Shown: piece after piece, positions 1 to 4,986 of the stretch
How positions within the stretch are numbered: the first letter of the stretch is position 1
Layout: the number at the start of each line of letters is the position of its first letter
Source of the DNA: Verrucomicrobiia bacterium
GTDB lineage: Bacteria; Verrucomicrobiota; Verrucomicrobiia; Verrucomicrobiales; Akkermansiaceae
Direction: 5' to 3'
Length of the DNA stretch: 6,944 nucleotides
NCBI GenBank assembly: GCA_947460915.1
Contig: CANHKJ010000162.1
Span: forward strand, 1-6,944
The notes under the pieces: model-generated
Told to the model about the DNA's origin: nothing
The model's database searches: none
Seen by the model: only the letters and a program-made list of their open reading frames with translations
Made by a program: the position numbers and the translations under genes

Positions 1-617
1 ATCAGATCGCGAACACTGGAATTCTCGTCCCACTTTTGGCGTTGCATGGAGTGCTTTGCCGCGCAGTCTTTGGAGCCTTTGACAGCGATGGAATCGGTAG
101 GAGTGGCTTTGAGGATGTCGTTGTAAACATCACCGGCGAGGTCGGCACGCTGGCGCTCTAGGTAGTAGAGGGCGAGCTTGTGCATGTTTTTGGTATTGTC
201 GGGATGGCTCTTGCGCACGGTCTCCAGGGCGAAGGCGGCGCTATCGAAGAGTTCCATTTTGATGAAACATTCGTGGAGCAAATCATTGAGACCATCGTTG
301 AAGGGGTCTTTTTCGAGTTCTTTCTCGATGAGTGCCACGGCACCTGCGGGGTCTTTTTTGACTGCTCCTTGGAGTTTCATGCCTGGGCCACCGGACTCCA
401 TGCCGAAGATTTTTTGTTTTTTCTTCGGGCCGCCCGTGACGATGCCTTCGCACTTGCGCAGCAGTTCGCGACCTTGCAAGAAGCCAGGATTGTCTTTGAT
501 GACGGCCTGCAGCAAGGTGACAGCGTAGGCGTGATTTTTGACTTCGATTGCGCTGAGTGCTTTGAGCCAATAGGCTTTCACATTCTGAGGCAGTTCTTTA
601 TCGGTGATTTCAGGCAT
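1..617 (-). CDS. TPR-repeat protein, 3' end cut by window edge
   Basis: The minus strand is open from an ATG at 617 through 205 full codons to the window edge, beginning MPEITDKELPQNVKAYW. The protein is helical and soluble, with no signal peptide. TPR-like helix pairs lie around residues 12-45 (ending DNPGF) and 92-175 (EKDPFND, SHPDN, KATPTD, each closing a repeat). They are separated by a Lys/Gly-rich linker at about 62-90 (GGPKKKQK...GGPGMK). The segment KGSKDCAAKHSM followed by QKW near residue 190 resembles conserved stretches I recall from PVC-group TPR proteins. TPRs mediate protein-protein contacts; no partner or enzymatic domain is visible. It lies 111 bases downstream of yraN on the same strand and has its own candidate promoter. 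No Shine-Dalgarno site precedes the ATG. The specific role is unknown, and the missing C-terminus could carry another domain. Confidence 0.85.
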   Translation of the reverse strand, partial: MPEITDKELPQNVKAYWLKALSAIEVKNHAYAVTLLQAVIKDNPGFLQGRELLRKCEGIVTGGPKKKQKIFGMESGGPGMKLQGAVKKDPAGAVALIEKELEKDPFNDGLNDLLHECFIKMELFDSAAFALETVRKSHPDNTKNMHKLALYYLERQRADLAGDVYNDILKATPTDSIAVKGSKDCAAKHSMQRQKWDENSSVRDL

Positions 618-658
618 GATCGTGTGATGGTTTTTCGAGAGCTAGTGAGGGGTGGCAG

Positions 659-687
659 ATTGTGCAAGGGCGCGGGCGACTTGGCAA
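659..687 (-). promoter_or_regulatory. Candidate sigma70 promoter for the TPR gene
   Basis: On the minus strand, TTGCCA (682-687, five of six to the -35 consensus) is followed by a 17-base spacer and CACAAT (659-664, four of six to the -10 consensus). Transcription would start about 35 bases before the ATG at 617. It lies in the gap after yraN, so the TPR gene can be expressed apart from rnhB-yraN. This is a motif match only. Confidence 0.4.
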
Positions 688-728
688 GCCTCGGTGAAAA
701 AAATGTATGGCATTTTTGCACAGATCGC

Positions 729-1169
729 TCAAAGAACGTTCTCAACGCGGTTGACGTGGGGTTTTTCACCCTCGGTGAGGATGATTTCGATGACATCGAA
801 GCGCCAAGGCATGCGGCGGGTTTTGAGGAGCTTGAGCCAGGAGTTCGCGCCGCGTTCGATGAGTTCGAGCTTGGCGCTGTTGACGGCATCGAGTGGTCGA
901 CCGACTCCGCCCTCGCGGCGGGTTTTGACCTCGATGAAAAGCAGCAGATCACCTTGGCGGGCGACGATATCCACTTCGCCTCCTTGGGGCGCGCGGTAGT
1001 TGCGGTAGAGAACTTTGGTGCGATGCGCACGGAGCCAAGCACAGGCGATGCGCTCGCCGTACTCGCCGACTTCATGTGGCGTCCAGCGTTCACCATTAGG
1101 ATGCGTCAAGCGGCAACGAGAGTTGAGATACCGGCTGAAATGAGCGACGATGAATGCGACAAGGGCCAT
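729..1169 (-). CDS. yraN: YraN/UPF0102 family endonuclease-like protein
   Basis: This is a 146-residue protein of the YraN (UPF0102) family, which has a restriction-endonuclease-like fold and is linked by distant homology to Holliday junction or DNA-processing nucleases; its cellular function is not settled. The family core is clear: GEYGERIACAWL (residues about 35-46), YRNYRAP, GGEVDIVAR and FIEVKTR. The putative catalytic residues are Glu39, Asp67, Glu80 and Lys82, the last two forming the E-x-K of the PD-(D/E)xK motif. Length fits the family (about 115-130) plus an N-terminal extension that begins with a hydrophobic stretch (MALVAFIVAHF). I chose the ATG at 1169. Upstream in-frame ATGs at 1205 and 1223 would deepen the overlap with rnhB, and no later in-frame start precedes the core. 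It overlaps the 3' end of rnhB by 74 bases in another frame, so the two are probably co-transcribed. Neighbouring rnhB and yraN is a common arrangement in bacteria. Confidence 0.9.
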   Translation of the reverse strand: MALVAFIVAHFSRYLNSRCRLTHPNGERWTPHEVGEYGERIACAWLRAHRTKVLYRNYRAPQGGEVDIVARQGDLLLFIEVKTRREGGVGRPLDAVNSAKLELIERGANSWLKLLKTRRMPWRFDVIEIILTEGEKPHVNRVENVL

Positions 1170-1731
1170 GAGCGTGGAGGGCGGCGAGGTGTGACTTTGT
1201 ACCATAGCCCATGTGTTTTTCAAATCCGTATTCGGGAAACTCTTGGGCGTATTGTTTCATGACGTGATCGCGGCTGACCTTGGCGATGATGCTGGCGGCG
1301 GCGATGGAGAGCGAGTGGGAATCGCCTTTGACGATGCCCTGGTGAGAGAGGGGAAATTGCTTGAGCGGCAGGCCATCAATGAGGCAATGGTCGATAGCAA
1401 TGCGGTATTTTTTTTGCAGCGCGAGAGCGGCTGCGGCCATGGAATCGTGGGTGGCTCGGAGGATGTTTTTGGCATCAACCTCAGCAGCATCGGCAAAAAC
1501 GTGAGCCCACAGGACTTGCGGATTGGCGAGTAGTGCGTGATAGAGCTGCTCGCGTTTTTTTTCACTGAGCTTTTTCGAGTCGTTGAGTTCCTCAAGAGAA
1601 AAATCAGCAGGCAAGACCACTGCGGCCACCGATACGGGACCGGCGAGCGGGCCGCGACCTGCTTCATCGATGCCACAAATCACTTGTTGGCCTAGTGCCT
1701 GCGCCGCGAGTTCGAACCGGAGATCAGGCAT
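1096..1731 (-). CDS. rnhB: Ribonuclease HII
   Basis: RNase HII cuts the RNA strand of RNA-DNA hybrids and nicks 5' of single ribonucleotides left in DNA, starting ribonucleotide excision repair. The 211-residue protein is full length (E. coli enzyme 198). The active-site motif GIDEAGRGPLAGPV supplies Asp22 and Glu23. The other two acidic residues are Asp119 (LIDG) and Asp137 (KGDSHSLSIAAASIIAK). The C-terminal signature GYGTKSHL...GPCRIHRRSFQPV is intact. I chose the ATG at 1731: an in-frame start at 1812 lies inside the tRNA gene, and the residues it adds do not resemble the family. No Shine-Dalgarno site is seen. The protein ends QLSLPLDAS, beyond the usual fold; QLSLPL matches the sliding-clamp binding motif. 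The gene lies 42 bases downstream of tRNA-Thr on the same strand and may be read from its promoter. Its 3' end overlaps yraN. Confidence 0.95.
   Translation of the reverse strand: MPDLRFELAAQALGQQVICGIDEAGRGPLAGPVSVAAVVLPADFSLEELNDSKKLSEKKREQLYHALLANPQVLWAHVFADAAEVDAKNILRATHDSMAAAALALQKKYRIAIDHCLIDGLPLKQFPLSHQGIVKGDSHSLSIAAASIIAKVSRDHVMKQYAQEFPEYGFEKHMGYGTKSHLAALHAHGPCRIHRRSFQPVSQLSLPLDAS
1108..1125 (-). other. Putative beta-clamp binding motif QLSLPL at the RNase HII C-terminus
   Basis: Codons 203-208 of rnhB read Gln-Leu-Ser-Leu-Pro-Leu, three residues before the stop. Bacterial sliding-clamp partners carry QL(S/D)LF or hexapeptide QLxLxL motifs, often at a flexible terminus; the E. coli Hda motif is QLSLPL. 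The match and the terminal placement suggest clamp docking, which is an inference. The same bases also encode part of the YraN N-terminus in another frame. Confidence 0.5.
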
Positions 1732-1773
1732 GAGAAAGAAAGGGTTGGGAAAAAGAATCAGCGCGAGAAAAAA

Positions 1774-1848
1774 TGGAGCCGCTGGTCGGAATTGAACCGA
1801 CGACCTATTCATTACGAATGAATTGCTCTACCCCTGAGCTACAGCGGC
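1774..1848 (-). tRNA. tRNA-Thr, anticodon CGU
   Basis: The minus strand folds as a 75-base tRNA including an encoded CCA. The acceptor stem is GCCGCTG with CAGCGGC, the D stem GCTC with GAGC, and the D loop holds the conserved GG. The anticodon stem is ATTCA with TGAAT around loop TTCGTAA, giving anticodon CGT (plus-strand 1814-1816), which reads ACG threonine codons. The T stem is GTCGG with CCGAC and the loop is TTCAATT. The discriminator is U, followed by CCA at 1774-1776 and then a run of six T. It has a good promoter upstream and rnhB 42 bases downstream on the same strand. Confidence 0.95.
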
Positions 1849-1870
1849 ATTTGGTGAATGCGTGAGGGGA

Positions 1871-1898
1871 TTTATAAACAAGGAACGGCGTGGTGCAA
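1871..1898 (-). promoter_or_regulatory. Promoter of tRNA-Thr
   Basis: On the minus strand, TTGCAC (1893-1898) and TATAAA (1871-1876, five of six to consensus) are separated by 16 bases. The expected start is about 15-20 bases before the mature tRNA 5' end at 1848. The bases after the -10 are C-rich (TCCCCTC), as is common at stable-RNA promoters under growth-rate or stringent control. It may also drive rnhB and yraN by readthrough. Confidence 0.55.
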
Positions 1899-1910
1899 TG
1901 GAAAAATGCG

Positions 1911-1926
1911 GAATTTCGCGGAATTC
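1911..1926. repeat. 16-bp near-perfect palindrome in the tRNA/peptidase intergenic region
   Basis: GAATTTCGCGGAATTC pairs with its own reverse complement at 14 of 16 positions, with CGCG at the centre. GCGGAATT also occurs as a direct repeat at 1908 and 1918, a 10-base spacing equal to about one helical turn. It lies about 50 bases upstream of the predicted tRNA start and 70 bases upstream of the divergent peptidase gene. It could be a regulator site or chance. Confidence 0.25.
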
Positions 1927-1979
1927 GGGGCTGTCCGATGCCTTTGGTGACACAAAACTTCATCGCCAGCGCTGTGGTT

Positions 1980-1988
1980 TGTGATAGT
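1980..1988 (+). promoter_or_regulatory. Candidate extended -10 element of the secreted peptidase gene
   Basis: TGT followed by GATAGT (1983-1988, four of six to the -10 consensus) forms an extended -10 pattern. It ends 8 bases before the ATG at 1997, so the transcript would have almost no leader. No good -35 is seen; TTCATC at 1959-1964 is weak. A GAGG at 1991-1994 lies only two bases from the ATG, too close for a normal ribosome site. Confidence 0.3.
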
Positions 1989-1996
1989 CTGAGGCT

Positions 1997-2863
1997 ATGA
2001 AACATCGTGCCTGCCTTATGCTGAGTTGGATTTTTGGCTCGCTAGTGAGCATCGCGGCGGCGGCAGAACCATATCCTGTGACGGCGCCACCTGCGGAAAT
2101 GAAACTGGATGCATTTTATGAAAAATACACCAGCGCGGGTGGCTATCCGGTGGTGGCATCAGGCAAGGTCAATGACTACGCGCTCAAGGAAGCGGCGTAT
2201 TTGATCGATCTGATGCTGGCAAAGCGTCCTGATCTGAGAAAAGCGATGGTAGCGAATGGCTCGCGGATGGTGGTGATTGGATCGACCGAGTTCACGACGG
2301 ACATTCCCGAATATAAATGGCTCAAGCCGAAATTGTATTGGGACAAAAGGGCACGGGGATTGGGTGGTTCCGAGACAGATCCCGTGTGCTCGTGTGCGGA
2401 GGAAAATATGTTAGCCTTCGAGGGCGATCCGTATAGCACGGAAAACATCATGATTCACGAGTTTGCACACAACATTCATTTGCGCGGACTCAAGAGCATC
2501 GATCCCAAGTTTGATGAAAAACTCAAGGCGTGTTATGATCAGGCTCTCGCAAAAGGCTTGTGGAAGGGCACCTACGCAGGGAGCAATGATCGTGAGTATT
2601 TCGCTGAAGGTGTGCAGAGTTGGTTTGACAACAATCGCGAAAACGATGGCATACACAATCACGTCAACACACGCGCAGAGCTTATCGCATACGATCCAGG
2701 TTTGGCTGCGATGTTGAAGGAAATTTTCGGTGATACCGAGCTGCGATACACCAAGCCACAAACGCGCTTGAAGGGACATCTCGCAGGCTTCGATCCGAGC
2801 AAAAGCCCGAAGTTCGCTTGGCCAGCGCATTTGCTTAAAGACGTCGAGGAGCCGAAGGAGTAA
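1997..2863 (+). CDS. Secreted zinc metallopeptidase-like protein (HEFAH, EYFAE)
   Basis: This 288-residue protein starts with a type I signal peptide: Lys/Arg at residues 2-4, a hydrophobic core to about residue 19, and an AAAA-E cleavage region near residue 23. It is therefore exported. HEFAH at 154-158 is a zinc-binding HExxH motif followed by NIH. Downstream, DREYFAEGVQSWFD (Glu200, Glu204) supplies a likely third zinc ligand 42 residues after His158. This arrangement recalls the gluzincin-type anthrax lethal factor C-terminal domain, whose HEFGH is followed by EFFAE at similar spacing. That is motif-level resemblance, not proof. Cysteines at 131, 133 and 179 could form a disulfide. The rest is a single compact domain ending in a Pro/Lys/Glu-rich tail. 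It is expressed divergently from the tRNA and lies upstream of, and parallel to, the lnt-like gene. Substrate is unknown; proteolytic activity is inferred only. Confidence 0.8.
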   Translation: MKHRACLMLSWIFGSLVSIAAAAEPYPVTAPPAEMKLDAFYEKYTSAGGYPVVASGKVNDYALKEAAYLIDLMLAKRPDLRKAMVANGSRMVVIGSTEFTTDIPEYKWLKPKLYWDKRARGLGGSETDPVCSCAEENMLAFEGDPYSTENIMIHEFAHNIHLRGLKSIDPKFDEKLKACYDQALAKGLWKGTYAGSNDREYFAEGVQSWFDNNRENDGIHNHVNTRAELIAYDPGLAAMLKEIFGDTELRYTKPQTRLKGHLAGFDPSKSPKFAWPAHLLKDVEEPKE

Positions 2864-2883
2864 AACATTTTGTTAGGCAGAAA

Positions 2884-2903
2884 AAAACGGGCGCAACCGT
2901 TTT
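2884..2903 (+). terminator. Weak intrinsic terminator hairpin after the peptidase gene
   Basis: AAAACGG (2884-2890) pairs with CCGTTTT (2897-2903) around a six-base loop GCGCAA. An A run precedes it and the T run is inside the stem, so the structure looks the same from either strand. The GC core is only three pairs. It sits 20 bases after the peptidase stop and just before the lnt-like promoter. Confidence 0.45.
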
Positions 2904-2913
2904 CGGAAGTTTC

Positions 2914-2941
2914 TTGCCGTGACTGATTCTTTCGCTAGAGT
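2914..2941 (+). promoter_or_regulatory. Candidate promoter for the lnt-like gene, giving a leaderless mRNA
   Basis: TTGCCG (2914-2919, four of six) and TAGAGT (2936-2941, four of six) are 16 bases apart. Only six bases separate the -10 element from the ATG at 2948, so transcription would begin at or next to the start codon. No Shine-Dalgarno stronger than GAG is present. Confidence 0.4.
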
Positions 2942-2947
2942 GAATGC

Positions 2948-4315
2948 ATGAAACGAATTTTTGCAGTTGTCGCAGCGGGCTTGGTGCCGGCGATGATGTG
3001 GATGCTGATGATTTCGCCGGGCTTGATGATGGTGCTCTCGCTGCTGGTGTTTTTTCTCGTGCTGCGTGGTGTCTCAGTAAAAGTCGGTGTGCGCTTGGGC
3101 TTCCTTTATGGCTTGGTGCTCTATGGCGTGAGTTTGTCGTGGATGTGGCAGATTTTTTCCGCGACATCGATTGCGTTGTGGATGATCTTGGCGATCTTTC
3201 CTGCTGTGGCAGGCGGTGTGGTGGCATGGCTCACGAGTCGCTGGAATCGTGCTTGGTGGTTGCCTTTGTGCGTGGCGTTCTGTTGCTCGGCGATTGAGTA
3301 TTTTCGCTGTGAGTGGTTTTGGTTGCGCTTTCCGTGGATGACGGCAGGAACGGCGATGGGTCCGAATGTGCTGACTCCGTTTATCGGTGTTTATGGTGTT
3401 TCCTTTCTCGCAACACTTGCTGCGGCGATGTTTTTGTTAGGGAATCAACATCGCATGGTGAGGCTCATGGTGGTGGCGAGCATCATGGTGCTTTTTCAAT
3501 TTCCCGCGCATGTGCCATCGGGTGATGGCGAGGCGGTTCGCGTGAGGTTGCACCAAAGTGAAAACCTGGATTTTTACACCTACTTTGAGGAAGCGCAGAA
3601 ATCTGAATTTCATGACGGGATTTTTCTTTGGCCTGAGGCCTCGACCTCGGCAGATGTGCGCGTGACGAAGTTTGATCGCAATGAAGGCAGTCAGCTTGAT
3701 CGAGTGAAACAACTTGCTGCGGAGAGAAATGCGATGTTTGTCTTTGGGCAATATCGCGCGGGGTCTAAGAGCACTGTCATCAATGAAGCATTGAGCGTGG
3801 ATGGATCGGGCTTGCTGGGCACGCATCAGAAAAATCGGCCGGTGCATTTCATGAATGATGGTGAGCAAGGAAAAGAAGCACGAGCGCACGACACGCCATG
3901 GGGACGCATCGGCACGCCGATCTGTTTTGACAACGACTACACGGAAATCGCGCGACGCATGGCGGCAGATGGTGCGGAGATGTTTTTGGTCCCCTCGTTG
4001 GATGCCGAGCGCTGGACGCGACGCCAGCACTGGCAGCATGCGGAAATGTTTCGCTTGCGTGCGGCAGAAACGCGACGCTGGATGGCGGTTTGTGCCTCGT
4101 CAGGATTGTCTCAAATCATCGATCCCTCAGGCAAACGCATTGCCACGGTGCCAATGATGGAAGATGCCATCTTGGAAGGCACCTTGCATCGACGCACGGA
4201 TCAGACAATTTATGTCCGAGTGGGCTGGCTGTTTCCGTGGCTGATCACCGCGGTGGCATTGTTGTGGGTCGGCTTTCTCTTCGTGCGCAGTCGCCGAGAT
4301 CAGGCGCGCCTTTGA
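2948..4315 (+). CDS. lnt: Apolipoprotein N-acyltransferase-like membrane protein (Lnt family)
   Basis: Lnt adds the third acyl chain to the N-terminal cysteine of lipoproteins at the periplasmic face of the inner membrane. The 455-residue protein (E. coli Lnt 512) has the family layout: several membrane helices in residues 1-190, with FPW at 128-130 and IGVYGVSF at 146-153 as in Lnt, then a nitrilase-fold domain at about 195-420, and a C-terminal helix at about 427-446. The triad is intact: Glu230 (WPEAS), Lys295 (THQKN) and Cys326 (GTPICFD). Two things are odd. The stretch after the lysine reads RPVHFMNDGEQG, where classical Lnt has a VPFGEYVP-like loop. The Lys-to-Cys distance is 31 residues, against 52 in E. 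coli. It may be a lineage-specific Lnt, or a paralogue acting on another acyl acceptor. The start is fixed by the promoter just upstream. Confidence 0.8.
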   Translation: MKRIFAVVAAGLVPAMMWMLMISPGLMMVLSLLVFFLVLRGVSVKVGVRLGFLYGLVLYGVSLSWMWQIFSATSIALWMILAIFPAVAGGVVAWLTSRWNRAWWLPLCVAFCCSAIEYFRCEWFWLRFPWMTAGTAMGPNVLTPFIGVYGVSFLATLAAAMFLLGNQHRMVRLMVVASIMVLFQFPAHVPSGDGEAVRVRLHQSENLDFYTYFEEAQKSEFHDGIFLWPEASTSADVRVTKFDRNEGSQLDRVKQLAAERNAMFVFGQYRAGSKSTVINEALSVDGSGLLGTHQKNRPVHFMNDGEQGKEARAHDTPWGRIGTPICFDNDYTEIARRMAADGAEMFLVPSLDAERWTRRQHWQHAEMFRLRAAETRRWMAVCASSGLSQIIDPSGKRIATVPMMEDAILEGTLHRRTDQTIYVRVGWLFPWLITAVALLWVGFLFVRSRRDQARL

Positions 4316-4317
4316 CG

Positions 4318-4755
4318 TTAGCGCAGAAGTTTTTTCAACTCGTTTTGGAAAACGGCGATGTCTTCTGGTGTCGGACGATAGCCCGGAGTATCGGGATCGA
4401 GGCCAAGGCGGCCTGTTTCGTCGACATACCACATGGCACGGGCTCCATCGCTGAAAACGACTTTGCCGCTGTAAAGCATGCCGGGGATGACGATGGCATC
4501 GCGATCCACTTGCACGCTGCTAGGATCTTCATCCAGCACGGCATCGGTGGGTTCTTCTTTTTTCGGCTCTTCTTTGACTTCTTGCTTGAGCGTGATTCCC
4601 AGATCGAGAATCAGAAAACGAGTATCCATGTAGGTGATGCGGATCTCCCAAGTCTCGTTGACGAGGCGCTGAATATCGGCCATGGTCGCACCGTCCTCTG
4701 CCCATTGGTGGATGGTGGCTTTTTGTTCTTCGCTAAGTTGCTTGGTCTGAAACAT
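4318..4755 (-). CDS. Unnamed 145-residue protein, possibly Verrucomicrobiota-specific
   Basis: I do not recognise a named family, though the two-part form recalls uncharacterised proteins of Verrucomicrobiota. The N-terminal part (about 1-55) is helical: LSEEQKATIHQWAEDGATMADIQRLV resembles a helix-turn-helix-like or DNA-recognition fold, followed by ITYMDTRFLILDLGITL. A Lys/Glu-rich linker (about 58-70) leads to a beta-rich C-terminal part holding GKVVFSDGARAMWYVDETGRLGL and ending GYRPTPEDIAVFQNELKKLL. There is no signal peptide or membrane segment, so it is probably cytoplasmic. It is convergent with the lnt-like gene: the two stop codons are only two bases apart. No Shine-Dalgarno precedes the ATG; a TTGGCA at 4786-4791 could be a -35, but no good -10 follows. 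A regulatory role would be a guess. Confidence 0.8.
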   Translation of the reverse strand: MFQTKQLSEEQKATIHQWAEDGATMADIQRLVNETWEIRITYMDTRFLILDLGITLKQEVKEEPKKEEPTDAVLDEDPSSVQVDRDAIVIPGMLYSGKVVFSDGARAMWYVDETGRLGLDPDTPGYRPTPEDIAVFQNELKKLLR

Positions 4756-4816
4756 CGGGCTCGATCAAAGCAGCCTCCGCTGAAATGCCAAGCTTAATCC
4801 TTATTAGGAAAATAGA

Positions 4817-4946
4817 AACGACGGATTTGACAGATTGTACTGATTTTATGAGAGGAAAGAAGCAATCACTTATTAACTTTTTCACTGAATCGAAAATTTC
4901 AAATATTAGGCATAGTCTTATCCGTAAATCCGTTAAATCCGTCGTT
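4817..4946. repeat. AT-rich foldback repeat built of 9-bp units
   Basis: An inverted repeat frames an AT-rich stretch with no credible gene. The outer 12 bases match perfectly (AACGACGGATTT at 4817-4828 against its complement at 4935-4946). The pairing continues imperfectly to arms of about 27-28 bases (4817-4844 and 4920-4946) with a 75-base centre. Each arm is three tandem units of the form ACNGATTTN: ACGGATTTG, ACAGATTGT and ACTGATTTT on the left, and TCCGT starting at 4921, 4929 and 4938 on the right. Together with 4756-4816 and 4947-4986 it fills the 231-base gap between rluE and the 145-residue protein. Its composition differs clearly from the GC-richer genes around it. It could be a dispersed palindromic (REP/MITE-like) element or serve as a large 3' hairpin for the rluE transcript. 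Confidence 0.7.
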
Positions 4947-4986
4947 AAAATGGCTGTATTTCACCATTCCCTTTTCCGCTATAGAA

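Noticed and set aside
180..1262. A 360-codon plus-strand open frame spanning the TPR, yraN and rnhB genes
   Set aside because: It is antisense to three well-supported genes, shows no known motif and has biased, low-information composition. It is explained by the codon use of the minus-strand genes.
1732..1812. N-terminal extension of RNase HII from an ATG at 1812
   Set aside because: That start lies inside the tRNA-Thr gene, and the extra residues do not resemble the family. The ATG at 1731 gives the usual N-terminus.
4763..4791. Promoter for the 145-residue gene (TTGGCA and TTGATC, 17 bases apart)
   Set aside because: The -35 is good, but the -10 matches only two of six positions, so I do not list it as a feature.
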